This document shows, one piece after another, positions 1 through 8,217 of a stretch of 64,000 bases of DNA (positions are counted from its first letter, which is position 1; each line of letters starts with the position of its first letter). A model generated the notes under the pieces. It was not told where the DNA came from and ran no database searches. It worked only from the letters and a program-made list of their open reading frames with translations. The position numbers were made by a program, and so were the translations under genes. The DNA comes from Kribbella sandramycini (GTDB lineage: Bacteria > Actinomycetota > Actinomycetes > Propionibacteriales > Kribbellaceae): NCBI RefSeq assembly GCF_013131805.1, contig NZ_JABJRC010000002.1, positions 1,240,001-1,304,000 on the forward strand, in the 5' to 3' direction.

Positions 1-754
1 CCGAGGCGATCGTGCGGTCGCGGGCCATCTGGTTGTAGTCGATGAAGATCCGCTCGCCGCGCTCCTCCTTCCACCAGTTGACGGTGACCTGGTCGGGCAG
101 CCGTTTGGACAGCTCGCGGCCGAGCGCGATCACCGCCCGGCGGGCCTGGACGAAGTCCCAGCGGGGTTCGATCGGGACGTAGACATGCAGGCCGCGGCCA
201 CCCGACGTCTTCGGGAAACCCTCCAGGCCGTGTTCGGCGAGCAGCTCGCGCAGCGCGGGTGCGACCGCGACGGCGCTCTTGAAATCCGTGCCCGGCTGGG
301 GGTCGAGGTCGATCCGGAGCTGGTCGGGGTGGTCGACGTTCGGGCGGCGGACCGGCCACGGGTGGAAGGTCAGCGTGCCGAGGTTGACCGCCCAGGCGAC
401 CACGGCCAGCTCGGTCGGGCAGACCTCGTCGGCGGGCCGGCCGCTCGGGAACTTGATGGTCGCGGTCTCGACCCACTCGGGCGCGCCCTTGGCGACCCGC
501 TTCTGGTAGAACGCGTCGCCGCGGTTGTCGGCCCGGGTGGACAGTTTCGCGCCCTCGAACCAGCCGCCCGGCCAGCGCTCCAGCGTGGTCGGCCGCTCCC
601 GCAGCGCGCCCAGGATGCCGTCGCCGACCGCGACGAAGTAGTTCACGATGTCGAGTTTGGTCAGCCCGCGGTCCGCGAAGTAGGGCTTGTCCGGGTTGCT
701 CACCCGGACCGTCCGCCCCGCGATCTTGAGCTCGATTGCCTTGGTCGCCGCCAT
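1..754 (-). CDS. ligD: LigD-type DNA polymerase/primase domain protein (3' end outside window)
   Basis: Partial gene running leftward off the window; the ATG at 752-754 begins a frame that stays open to base 1, giving 251 residues. The translation opens MAATKAIELKIAGRTVRVSN and contains the polymerase-domain signature RIDLDPQPGTDFKSA, whose aspartates (about D149 and D151) would bind metal, followed by FPKTSGGRGLHVYVP and IDYNQMARDRTIAS. These match the archaeo-eukaryotic primase-like polymerase domain of LigD, which adds nucleotides at breaks during Ku-dependent end joining. The N-terminus starts directly with the polymerase domain, so this is either a free-standing polymerase or the first domain of a longer LigD; the missing part decides. 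No Ku or ligase gene is visible here. Confidence 0.9.
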   Translation of the reverse strand, partial: MAATKAIELKIAGRTVRVSNPDKPYFADRGLTKLDIVNYFVAVGDGILGALRERPTTLERWPGGWFEGAKLSTRADNRGDAFYQKRVAKGAPEWVETATIKFPSGRPADEVCPTELAVVAWAVNLGTLTFHPWPVRRPNVDHPDQLRIDLDPQPGTDFKSAVAVAPALRELLAEHGLEGFPKTSGGRGLHVYVPIEPRWDFVQARRAVIALGRELSKRLPDQVTVNWWKEERGERIFIDYNQMARDRTIAS

Positions 755-818
755 GCCGCGACGCTACCGCCCGGGACTGACATTTCGCTGGAAAAGTGCG
801 GAAAGGCAAGTTTTCGTC

Positions 819-983
819 AGGGCGTGCCGCCCAATTCCACGCCGTAGCGAGGAGGTGCTCGGTGCGGTAGCTCGGTGTGCTGGGGCGGAGGGGTCGATGC
901 GGAGCATCGTCACCTTCGGACCAGTGCGGCGAGATGCCGTGCCGAGTGCCCCGCAGTAGGCGTGGGATTGGGCGGGACGCCCT
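819..983 (+). repeat. 165-bp structured intergenic element, copy 1
   Basis: First of three copies (others at 7676-7840 and 51560-51724), all 165 bp and all in this orientation. The arms 819-843 and 959-983 pair over 25 positions: 23 Watson-Crick, one T.G and one G.G. Inside lies the shared core, from GCCGTAGCGAGGAGGTGCTC to CCCCGCAGTAGGC, with a hairpin CGATGC-GGA-GCATCG near its centre. The element fills most of the 322-bp divergent gap between the ligD-like gene and the M4 protease gene; 984-1076 then holds the protease leader. No transposase or clear target duplication is seen. Not recognised as a known family. Confidence 0.85.
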
Positions 984-1076
984 CGCTCTGGCCACGGGGG
1001 GTAACTGGGCGGTAACGTGCGTCCACCTCGTTCCTGGGGCGTGAGGCCCCCGGGACACCTGACAAGGAGCGCGAGG

Positions 1077-2672
1077 ATGAACAGATCCGCCCTGTTCGCC
1101 GCTGCCACCGCAGTAGCGACCACCACCGCCCTCGGATTGACCTCGGCCGGCACCGCTACCGGTGCACCCGCGGCAGCCCCCGTCCCCAGTCCGGCGGCTG
1201 CCGTCGCCCAGGCCAAAGCAGCCGTGAGCGACAACCTCGCCGCGCTGAAGGCCACCACGGCCGATGCGTTCGCCGTCCGCGACGTGATCGTCGACAAGGA
1301 CGGCGGCACGCACGTCCGGATGGATCGGACCATCGGTGGGCTGAAGGTGCTCGGCGGCGACGTCGTCGTCCACCAGGACGGCGCCGGCGCGTTCGAAGGG
1401 GCCAGCGTCACGCTGACCAAGAGCGCGAACGTCGATCGGACGCCGAAGGTCAGCATCGCCAACGCCACCGCCAAGGCGCTGACGAAGGGCCAGAAGGCCG
1501 AGGGCAAGCCCGCGCTCGTCATCGAGGCCCGTAAGGGCGCGCCGCGGCTCGCATACCTGGTCACCTCGACCGGCACCCAGGCCGACGGGACGCCGAGCCA
1601 CATCACCACGACGGTGGACGCGCTTACCGGCGCCAAGCTGGTCAGCGAGCAGCACATCGAGACCGCGACCGGCGACGGCCAGAGCCTCTACTCCGGCACG
1701 GTGCCGATCGACAGCACGCCGTCCGGCAGCGGGTTCACGCTGACCGACCCGGCCCGCGGCAACGGCGCGACCGGCGACGCGAACAACAAGACCGAGTCGA
1801 TCCTGTGCCAGCTGTTCGGCCTGGGCTGCATCGTGCCGACCAAGTTCAACGACGCCGACAACCACTGGGGCAACGGGCTGAACACCGACCGCGCCAGCGC
1901 CGCCGTCGACGCGCACTACGGTGCGGCCAAGACGTTCGACTACTACAAGTTCAACCACGGCCGGAACGGCATCTTCAACGACGGCAAGGGCGTCCCGAGC
2001 CGCGTGCACTACGGCTCGAACTACGTGAACGCCTTCTGGGACGGCAAGCAGATGACCTACGGCGACGGGGACGGCGTGGTCGCCGGCCCGCTGGTCTCGA
2101 TCGACGTGGCCGGCCACGAGATGTCGCACGGCGTCACCTCGGCGACCTCGAACCTGACCTACTCCGGTGAGTCCGGCGGCCTGAACGAGGCCACCAGCGA
2201 CATCTTCGGCACGCTGGTCGAGTTCTACGCGAACAACACCAACGACCCCGGCGACTACTACATCGGCGAAGAGATCATGAAGGACCGCCCGGCGCTGCGC
2301 TACATGGACAAGCCGAGCAAGGACGGCAAGTCCGTGGACTGCTGGTCGTCCGGCGTCGGCAACCTCGATGTGCACTACTCCTCCGGCGTGGCCAACCACT
2401 TCGCCTACCTGCTCGCCGAGGGCACCGGCGCGAAGACCTTCGGCGGCCTCGCGCACAACTCGACCACCTGCAACAACACCACGCTGCAGGGCATCGGCCG
2501 GGACAAGGTCGGCAAGATCTGGTACCGCGCGCTGACCGTCTACATGACCACCAGCACCAACTACGCCCAGGCCCGGACGGCGACGCTGAACGCGGCGTCC
2601 GACATCTACGGCGCGTCCAGCCCGGAGCGGGCCGCCGTCGCCGCTGCCTGGTCCGGCGTTTCCGTCAACTGA
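1077..2672 (+). CDS. secreted thermolysin-like M4 zinc metalloprotease
   Basis: A 531-residue preproprotein. An AAGGAG site at 1064-1069 fixes the ATG at 1077, rather than the earlier in-frame start at 1017. Residues 1-30 are a signal peptide (LFAAATAVATTTALG), followed by an FTP/PepSY-type propeptide to about 200 and the catalytic domain from about 215. Zinc ligands and catalytic residues are visible: HEMSH at 347-351, E371 in GGLNEATSD, and H433 in VHYSSG. The enzyme should be exported, self-processed and act as a neutral protease outside the cell. It is followed at once by a strong hairpin terminator, so it is probably monocistronic. The nuclease next door is also secreted. Confidence 0.95.
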   Translation: MNRSALFAAATAVATTTALGLTSAGTATGAPAAAPVPSPAAAVAQAKAAVSDNLAALKATTADAFAVRDVIVDKDGGTHVRMDRTIGGLKVLGGDVVVHQDGAGAFEGASVTLTKSANVDRTPKVSIANATAKALTKGQKAEGKPALVIEARKGAPRLAYLVTSTGTQADGTPSHITTTVDALTGAKLVSEQHIETATGDGQSLYSGTVPIDSTPSGSGFTLTDPARGNGATGDANNKTESILCQLFGLGCIVPTKFNDADNHWGNGLNTDRASAAVDAHYGAAKTFDYYKFNHGRNGIFNDGKGVPSRVHYGSNYVNAFWDGKQMTYGDGDGVVAGPLVSIDVAGHEMSHGVTSATSNLTYSGESGGLNEATSDIFGTLVEFYANNTNDPGDYYIGEEIMKDRPALRYMDKPSKDGKSVDCWSSGVGNLDVHYSSGVANHFAYLLAEGTGAKTFGGLAHNSTTCNNTTLQGIGRDKVGKIWYRALTVYMTTSTNYAQARTATLNAASDIYGASSPERAAVAAAWSGVSVN

Positions 2673-2681
2673 ACAGGTGAT

Positions 2682-2722
2682 TTCGCCGGTCCTGTCCCAC
2701 TGGGGCGGGCAGGACCGGCGAA
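2682..2722 (+). terminator. intrinsic terminator after M4 protease gene
   Basis: An inverted repeat with TTCGCCGGTCCTG on the left and CAGGACCGGCGAA on the right around a C/G-rich middle, starting 10 nt after the protease stop. There is no T-run, as is common for actinobacterial hairpin terminators. Confidence 0.7.
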
Positions 2723-2772
2723 TGATCCCCCCTGTGGTTCCAGGCAAGAACCTGCTGTTCACGTGCTGGACC

Positions 2773-2801
2773 TTGGCGCGGCCTGGTGCGGGTGTGAGAA
2801 T
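2773..2801 (+). promoter_or_regulatory. candidate promoter for the nuclease gene
   Basis: TTGGCG at 2773-2778 and GAGAAT at 2796-2801 are separated by 17 bp, and the -10 box ends 7 nt before the ATG at 2809. This would give a leaderless mRNA, which fits the lack of a good ribosome binding site. Confidence 0.4.
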
Positions 2802-2808
2802 CCGCGAC

Positions 2809-5199
2809 ATGTCTGCCCAAATCCGACCGCGGCGCCGCCTGGGCGCCCTGGTCATCACTTCCACTCTGATCGCCTCCGGCGCGGCCGCCATCGCGGCCGG
2901 CCCGGCAGGTGCGGCGTCCACCTCGGTCGTCATCACCGAGGTGTACGGCGGTGGCGGCAACAGCGGCGCGCCGTACACCAACGACTACGTCGAGCTGACG
3001 AACAACAGCGCCGCCCCGGTCGACCTGACCGGCTGGACAATCCAGTACGCGTCCGCCGCGGGCACCTCGTGGACCAACAAGATCACGCTCAGCGGCTCGA
3101 TCGCGCCGGGCGCCGTCTACCTCGCGCAGGGCGCGTCCGGCGGCGCCAACGGGCAGCCGCTGCCGACCCCGGACGCGACCGGCAGCGTGAACATGTCCGC
3201 CGCCTCCGGCAAGGTCGCCCTGGTCTCGTCGACCACCAGTCTGAGCTGCGCGACCGGCTGCGCCACCGCGCCGGGTGTGATCGACTTCGTCGGCTACGGC
3301 GCCGCCAACGACTTCGAGACCAGCGCCGCGCCGGGCACCTCGAACACGACGTCGGTCACCCGCAAGGTGCCGACGGCGGACGCCGACAACAACGGCGCCG
3401 AGTTCGCCGAGGGCACGCCGACGCCGAAGGCGCTCACCTCGACCCCGCCGGACCCGGACCCGATCGACGCCAAGATCCACGACATCCAGGGCGCCGCGCA
3501 TGTGTCGCCGCTGGTCGGCAAGCTGGTCGGGAACGTGACCGGCGTCGTGACCGCCAAGAGCGGAAACGGCTTCTGGTTCCAGGACCCGCAGCCCGACGAC
3601 AACCCGGCCACCAGCGAGGGTCTGTTCGTCTTCACCAGCTCCGCGCCGGCTGTTGCCGTCGGCGACACCGTGACCGTGCAGGGCACCGTCACCGAATTCC
3701 GCGCCGGCGGTTCCGGCGGCGTCACCAACCTGTCGATCACCGAGCTGACCCAGGCGAAGATCACCGTCACCGGCCAGGCCGCCGCGCCGGCCCCGGTCAT
3801 CGTCGGCGCGGGCGGCCGGGTGCCGCCGTCCACTGTGATCGACGACGACTCGACCGGTGACGTCGAGACCACCGGCACCTTCGAGCCTGCCACCGACGGC
3901 CTGGACTTCTGGGAGTCGCTGGAAGGGATGTGGACCGGGATCAGCCAGCCCCAGGTCACCGGCCCGACCAGCTCCTTCCGCGAGCTGTCCGTCGTGCCGG
4001 CCGGGGCCGGGGTGCGGACGGCCCGCGGCGGCATCGTGCTCCAGAAGGCCGACAGCAACCCGGAGCGGATCCTGCTCGACGACCTGCTGACGCCGATCCC
4101 GGACGCGAAGACCGGTGACAAGCTCGCCGGGACCGTGGCCGGCGTCGTCGACTACGCCTTCGGCAACTTCAAGCTGCTGCCGACCACGACGCCGGCCGTG
4201 ATCGACGGCGGCGTCAAGCGCGAGGCGACCAAGGCGTCGTCCCCGCTGCAGGTGTCGGTCGCGACCTTCAACGTGGAGAACCTGGACCCGTCCGACGGCG
4301 CGGCCAAGTTCGACGGGCTCGCACAGGCCGTGGTGAGGAACCTCGCGGCGCCGGACATCATCGGGCTCGAGGAGGTCCAGGACAACGACGGCGCGACGAA
4401 CTCCGGGACGACGGCCGCCAACGTGACGCTCGACCTGCTGACCGCGGCGATCGTGAAGGCGGGCGGCCCGAAGTACGCCTACCGGCAGATCGACCCGGTC
4501 AACAACGCCGAGGGCGGTGAGCCGGGCGGCAACATCCGGGTCGCGTTCCTGTACCGGACGGACAAGCCGGTCAAGTTCGTCGACCGCGCGGGCGGCGGCC
4601 CGACCGTCCCGACCACGGTGACCACCGACCGCTGGGGCAAGCCGCACCTGAGCTCGTCGCCGGGCCGCGTCGACCCGGCCAACCCGGCCTGGGCCGCGAC
4701 CCGCGTCCCGCTCGCGGGTGAGTTCACCTGGCTCGGCCAGAGCCTGTTCGTGGTGGTCAACCACTTCAGCTCCAAGGGCGGCGACAACCCGCTCTGGGGC
4801 CGGGTGCAGCCGCCCGTGCAGCTGACCGCGCCGAAGCGGCACGAGCAGGCCCGCGCGGTCCGCGGGTTCGTCGACCAGCTGCTCGCCAAGGACAAGGGCG
4901 CGAACGTGATCGTGCTCGGCGACCTGAACGACTTCGACTTCTCCGAGACCACCGACATCCTGGTCGGCGCGGGGAAGACCGCGCTGATCTCGCTGCCGCG
5001 GACGCTGCCGCTGAAGGAGCGGTACAGCTACGTGTTCGAGGGCAACAGCCAGATCCTCGACCAGATCCTGATCTCGAAGAACCTGCAGCCGGCCTCGGCG
5101 TACGACATCGTGCACATGAACGCCGAGTTCCCGGACCAGATCAGCGACCACGACCCGCAGGTGGTGCGGGTGATCCCGCTGCCCTCCTGGGTGCACTGA
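2809..5199 (+). CDS. secreted ExeM/NucH-type endonuclease with lamin-tail domain
   Basis: A 796-residue secreted protein; the ATG at 2809 is chosen because it directly precedes a twin-arginine-like or Sec signal (RRRLGALVITSTLIASGAAA). Residues about 35-160 form a lamin-tail domain (VVITEVYGGGGNSGAPYTND, GWTIQYAS). An OB-like region follows at about 220-330 (GFWFQDPQPDDNPATSEGLF). The C-terminal third is an endonuclease/exonuclease/phosphatase domain with FNVENL, IGLEEVQDN, VIVLGDLNDF and ISDHDPQVV, carrying the expected catalytic Glu, Asp and His residues. By family, it should degrade extracellular DNA. The domain order matches ExeM/NucH nucleases. It ends in a terminator and is probably transcribed alone. 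Confidence 0.9.
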   Translation: MSAQIRPRRRLGALVITSTLIASGAAAIAAGPAGAASTSVVITEVYGGGGNSGAPYTNDYVELTNNSAAPVDLTGWTIQYASAAGTSWTNKITLSGSIAPGAVYLAQGASGGANGQPLPTPDATGSVNMSAASGKVALVSSTTSLSCATGCATAPGVIDFVGYGAANDFETSAAPGTSNTTSVTRKVPTADADNNGAEFAEGTPTPKALTSTPPDPDPIDAKIHDIQGAAHVSPLVGKLVGNVTGVVTAKSGNGFWFQDPQPDDNPATSEGLFVFTSSAPAVAVGDTVTVQGTVTEFRAGGSGGVTNLSITELTQAKITVTGQAAAPAPVIVGAGGRVPPSTVIDDDSTGDVETTGTFEPATDGLDFWESLEGMWTGISQPQVTGPTSSFRELSVVPAGAGVRTARGGIVLQKADSNPERILLDDLLTPIPDAKTGDKLAGTVAGVVDYAFGNFKLLPTTTPAVIDGGVKREATKASSPLQVSVATFNVENLDPSDGAAKFDGLAQAVVRNLAAPDIIGLEEVQDNDGATNSGTTAANVTLDLLTAAIVKAGGPKYAYRQIDPVNNAEGGEPGGNIRVAFLYRTDKPVKFVDRAGGGPTVPTTVTTDRWGKPHLSSSPGRVDPANPAWAATRVPLAGEFTWLGQSLFVVVNHFSSKGGDNPLWGRVQPPVQLTAPKRHEQARAVRGFVDQLLAKDKGANVIVLGDLNDFDFSETTDILVGAGKTALISLPRTLPLKERYSYVFEGNSQILDQILISKNLQPASAYDIVHMNAEFPDQISDHDPQVVRVIPLPSWVH

Positions 5200-5220
5200 T
5201 TGCGGGAGGCTTACGTCGGC

Positions 5221-5250
5221 GGCCCGGGCGGGGTTTTCCTTGCCCGGGCC
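5221..5250 (+). terminator. terminator between nuclease gene and msrB
   Basis: A perfect 9-bp inverted repeat, GGCCCGGGC and GCCCGGGCC, around a 12-nt loop containing TTTT, 21 nt after the nuclease stop. The msrB promoter box follows immediately. Confidence 0.6.
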
Positions 5251-5252
5251 CC

Positions 5253-5258
5253 GATAAT
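5253..5258 (+). promoter_or_regulatory. -10 box of msrB (leaderless)
   Basis: GATAAT lies 6 nt before the GTG start at 5265, and no ribosome binding site is present. Confidence 0.45.
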
Positions 5259-5264
5259 GGACTT

Positions 5265-5681
5265 GTGACTGACTCCACCAAGCAGTACGCCGTGAGCAAG
5301 ACGGACGCGGAGTGGAAGGCGCAGCTCTCCCCCGCGGAATTCCAGGTGCTGCGCAAGGCCGGCACCGAACGGGCCTACACCGGTGAGTACACCGACACCA
5401 AGACGGTCGGCGTCTACAAGTGCCGGGCCTGCGACGCCGAGCTGTTCCGCAGTGAGTCGAAGTTCGACTCGCACTGCGGCTGGCCGTCGTTCTTCTCTCC
5501 CCTCGCCGAAGACCGGGTCGAATACATCGAGGACACCACCCTCGGGATGAAGCGCGTCGAGGTCCGCTGCGCCAACTGCGGCTCGCACCTCGGGCACGTG
5601 TTCGAAGGTGAGGGCTACAACACCCCGACCGACCTGCGCTACTGCATCAACAGCATCAGCCTCACCCTCGCGCCCCAGTAA
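5265..5681 (+). CDS. msrB: peptide-methionine (R)-S-oxide reductase MsrB
   Basis: A 138-residue cytosolic enzyme that reduces methionine-R-sulfoxide in proteins using thioredoxin. The zinc-binding CxxC pairs are C53/C56 (CRAC) and C102/C105 (CANC). The catalytic cysteine is C127 in RYCINS and the probable resolving cysteine is C71 in SHCGWPSF. Length and motifs are those of a complete single-domain MsrB. It starts with GTG directly downstream of a -10-like box. The gap to the next gene is only 18 bp, but that gene has its own -10-like box. Confidence 0.97.
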   Translation: MTDSTKQYAVSKTDAEWKAQLSPAEFQVLRKAGTERAYTGEYTDTKTVGVYKCRACDAELFRSESKFDSHCGWPSFFSPLAEDRVEYIEDTTLGMKRVEVRCANCGSHLGHVFEGEGYNTPTDLRYCINSISLTLAPQ

Positions 5682-5687
5682 GGCCAC

Positions 5688-5693
5688 TAGACT
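5688..5693 (+). promoter_or_regulatory. -10 box of AAA+ ATPase gene (leaderless)
   Basis: TAGACT ends 6 nt before the GTG at 5700, with no ribosome binding site between. Confidence 0.4.
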
Positions 5694-5699
5694 GCTGCG

Positions 5700-7676
5700 G
5701 TGCTGGATGTTCTGAGTGCCGAGGAACCATGGGAAGTACCGGGGGCCTGGGTAGCGGCCGTCCGGCAGCGGCTGCACGGCTGGGGGCGGGACCCTCGGGC
5801 GTTGCGGCCGCTGCGCGCGGACGCGTTCGCCGAGTTCACGAAGGGCACTCCGGCCGGGGTCTGGTTCACCCATCAGGTCGCGCCGCTGTTGGCCGGGTGG
5901 ATCCCGGTGCTGCACGGTGAGTACGCCGATCTGGGTGCGCAGCTGACTCGTGAGTTCCACCGCCCGTCGTACCGGACGGGCGGCGCCGGGCATCTGATCC
6001 GGACCGCTGCGACCGACTGGCCGCTTCAGGTGATCGCCGGCGCGCAGGGGTTCCGCGAGGCCGGCCGGAAGCACGCGGTCGAGGTCTCCCGCGATGTGGT
6101 CGCGATGTTCCTGGACGCGACCCCGATGGCGACCCGGGCCCGCGTGCTGACCACTGCTTTCGACCGCGTGCTGGCCGACCGCGATGCGCTGCACCTGCAC
6201 CAGACCGCGGACTACGCGACCATCCTGCAGTTCTGGCGGACGGCGGCGCTCAGCCCCGAGGAGCGCGTCGTACTGCCCGAGCTGAGCGGCACGTCGGCCG
6301 CGCTGCGCTACTCGGTCAACTCACTGCGCGACGCGCACGCCAAGCTGCTGATGTCGATCCCGGACGAGGACGCAGGTGACTTCGCCCAGCTCCTGGCCGG
6401 GATGGTCCTGACCGCGCGCCTGACCAGCCTGCCGCCGGCGCTGGCGCAGATCCTCGGCCCAGCGACCCAGGACGTCGAGAAGGCGTTCGCGACCGCGCGG
6501 AGCGGGTTCGACGCCCAGCACTGGCTGACGGCGAACACGGAGTGGCTCGCGCGGGCCGTCCGCCATGATCAGCGCGCGGCGGCGCGCACCTGGGCGGCCG
6601 CCGCCACTCGGGTCTCCGTGCACCTGTCCGGCGTCCTGAGCGACGGGCCGTGGCCGGATCCGCAGATCCCGGATCTGGATGCGTTGTTCCGGCTGCTCGA
6701 CCGCGATCGGCGGACGACGGTCGATGCGCCGGAGGCCGCGAAGTCGTTGTCGTCCGCGTGGGACGCCGTCGTACCGAAGGCGGCCGAGTCGGCCGGGCCG
6801 GCGCCGCTCGGGCCGGTCGACTACAGCGCCGACCCGCTCGCCGAGCTGGACTCGCTGATCGGGCTGGAGTCGGTGAAGGACTCCGTCCGCAAGATGGTCG
6901 CCGAGGTGAAGACGAACCTGCGCCGCCAGGAGCTCGGGCTGCCGAGTCACGAGCGGGCGCGGCACATGGTCTTCGTCGGGAAGCCCGGTACGGCCAAGAC
7001 CACGATCGCCCGGCTGCTGAGCCGGATCTACCACCAGCTCGGCGTCCTGGAGAAGGGGCACGTGGTCGAGGTCGACCGCTCCGACCTGGTCGGCTCCAGC
7101 ACCGGTACGACGGCGCCGATGACGGCCGGCAAGTTCCGCGAGGCGATCGGCGGCGTGCTGTTCGTCGACGAGGCCTACACGCTCGTCCCCGAGAACAGCC
7201 CGGGCGACTTCGGCCTGGAGGCGGTCGCGACGATCCTGAAGCTGATGGAGGACCACCGCAACGACTGCATCGTGATCGTGGCCGGGTACCACCGCGAGAT
7301 GCAGCGGTTCATGGAGTCCAACACCGGTCTGGCGTCACGGTTCCCGAAGCTGTTGTCGTTCGCGGAGTACGACACGCAGCAGCTGGTCGCGATCTTCGAG
7401 CTGCAGGCCCGGCAGAAGGGGATGACCTACAGCGACGACGTGCTGGACGTCGTCCGCTCGATCATTCCGCCGTCGCCGCGGGGCCACAACTTCGGCAACG
7501 GGCGGTTCATCCGCAACGTGCTCGAAGAGGCGATCTCGAACCAGGCGACGCGGCTGTCCGCGCGCGACCCCGACAGCTTGACCGAGAACGACCTGCGCGA
7601 GCTGCTGCCGCAGGACGTCAAGCCGCCGGTCTCGATGCGCGCCGAGGACTACCTGTTCCAGAAGCCGGGGACTTAA
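5700..7676 (+). CDS. CbxX/CfxQ-family AAA+ ATPase
   Basis: A 658-residue protein. The C-terminal half is an AAA+ module of the CbxX/CfxQ (EccA-like) type: Walker A GKPGTAKTT at about 427-435, Walker B VLFVDEAYT with D490/E491, and the sensor/arginine-finger region SRFPKLLSFAEYD. The N-terminal 370 residues are mostly helical and I do not recognise them; there is no signal peptide or membrane segment. Relatives remodel proteins in type VII secretion or activate Rubisco, but no ESX or Rubisco genes are present, so the substrate is unknown. The stop codon overlaps by one base the second copy of the 165-bp element. Confidence 0.85.
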   Translation: MLDVLSAEEPWEVPGAWVAAVRQRLHGWGRDPRALRPLRADAFAEFTKGTPAGVWFTHQVAPLLAGWIPVLHGEYADLGAQLTREFHRPSYRTGGAGHLIRTAATDWPLQVIAGAQGFREAGRKHAVEVSRDVVAMFLDATPMATRARVLTTAFDRVLADRDALHLHQTADYATILQFWRTAALSPEERVVLPELSGTSAALRYSVNSLRDAHAKLLMSIPDEDAGDFAQLLAGMVLTARLTSLPPALAQILGPATQDVEKAFATARSGFDAQHWLTANTEWLARAVRHDQRAAARTWAAAATRVSVHLSGVLSDGPWPDPQIPDLDALFRLLDRDRRTTVDAPEAAKSLSSAWDAVVPKAAESAGPAPLGPVDYSADPLAELDSLIGLESVKDSVRKMVAEVKTNLRRQELGLPSHERARHMVFVGKPGTAKTTIARLLSRIYHQLGVLEKGHVVEVDRSDLVGSSTGTTAPMTAGKFREAIGGVLFVDEAYTLVPENSPGDFGLEAVATILKLMEDHRNDCIVIVAGYHREMQRFMESNTGLASRFPKLLSFAEYDTQQLVAIFELQARQKGMTYSDDVLDVVRSIIPPSPRGHNFGNGRFIRNVLEEAISNQATRLSARDPDSLTENDLRELLPQDVKPPVSMRAEDYLFQKPGT

Positions 7677-7840
7677 GGGGGTGACTCTCGGCTCCGCGCC
7701 GTAGCGAGGAGGTGCTCGGTGCGGTAGCTCGGTGTGCGGGGGCGGAGGGTTCGATGCGGAGCATCGTCACCTGTGCACCCTTGCGGCGAGGTGCTGTGCC
7801 GAGTGCCCCGCAGTAGGCGTGGGGCCGAGAGTCACCCCCT
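7676..7840 (+). repeat. 165-bp structured intergenic element, copy 2
   Basis: Second copy of the element at 819-983. The arms 7676-7700 and 7816-7840 pair at all 25 positions, with 23 Watson-Crick and two wobble pairs (T.G and G.T). The copy exactly fills the gap between two convergent genes: its first base is the last base of the upstream TAA and its last two bases lie in the TAG of the VOC gene. The core is almost identical to copy 1, while the arm sequences are unrelated to those of copy 1. It could also act as a bidirectional terminator here. Confidence 0.85.
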
Positions 7841-8216
7841 AAATCGGGGTGGCCAGAGCGACCGGGTTGCCCTCGGGGTCGGCCAGGTAGGCCTGGCGCT
7901 CGCCCCAGGGCATCGTGGCCGGCTCCTGCAGGATCGTGTAGCCGGCCGCGCGGAACGTCTCCACCTCGGCCTCGACGTCGTCGACGTACACGAACAGCTC
8001 GAACCGCGGGGCCGTGCCGACGGTGATACCCAGCTGGGCCTCGGGCCAGTTCGAGTCGGCGATCCCGAGGGAGGAGTCGCCGCGGTCGAGGCCGACGTAA
8101 TGCGGGTCGCCCTCGAGCGGGAACTGGTATCTGGTCTCGTAGCCGAGCAGGGCGTAGAACTCCACCGACCGCCGGACGCTGGTCACGTAGAGGACCGGGA
8201 ACGCTTTACCCGGCAT
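7839..8216 (-). CDS. VOC (glyoxalase/bleomycin-resistance) family protein
   Basis: A 125-residue protein with the paired beta-alpha-beta-beta-beta modules of the vicinal oxygen chelate fold: VLYVTSVRRSVEFYALLGY in the first half and FELFVYVDDVEAEVETFRAAG with LADPEGNPVALA in the second. The first module has no strong metal-binding histidine, so it may bind a ligand rather than catalyse. It is the last gene of the leftward haem run; its ATG lies one base after the hemQ stop (TGACATG), implying translational coupling. Substrate unknown. Confidence 0.85.
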   Translation of the reverse strand: MPGKAFPVLYVTSVRRSVEFYALLGYETRYQFPLEGDPHYVGLDRGDSSLGIADSNWPEAQLGITVGTAPRFELFVYVDDVEAEVETFRAAGYTILQEPATMPWGERQAYLADPEGNPVALATPI

Positions 8217-8217
8217 G

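Noticed and set aside
5700-7676. Rubisco activase CbbX or ESX component EccA
   Set aside because: No Rubisco or type VII secretion genes are in the window and the N-terminal half lacks recognisable features of either; only the AAA+ family call is kept.
7739-7775. GGTTCGA in the 165-bp element as the T-arm of a tRNA
   Set aside because: No acceptor stem, anticodon arm or CCA-proximal pairing fits, and copy 1 lacks the GGTTCGA motif.
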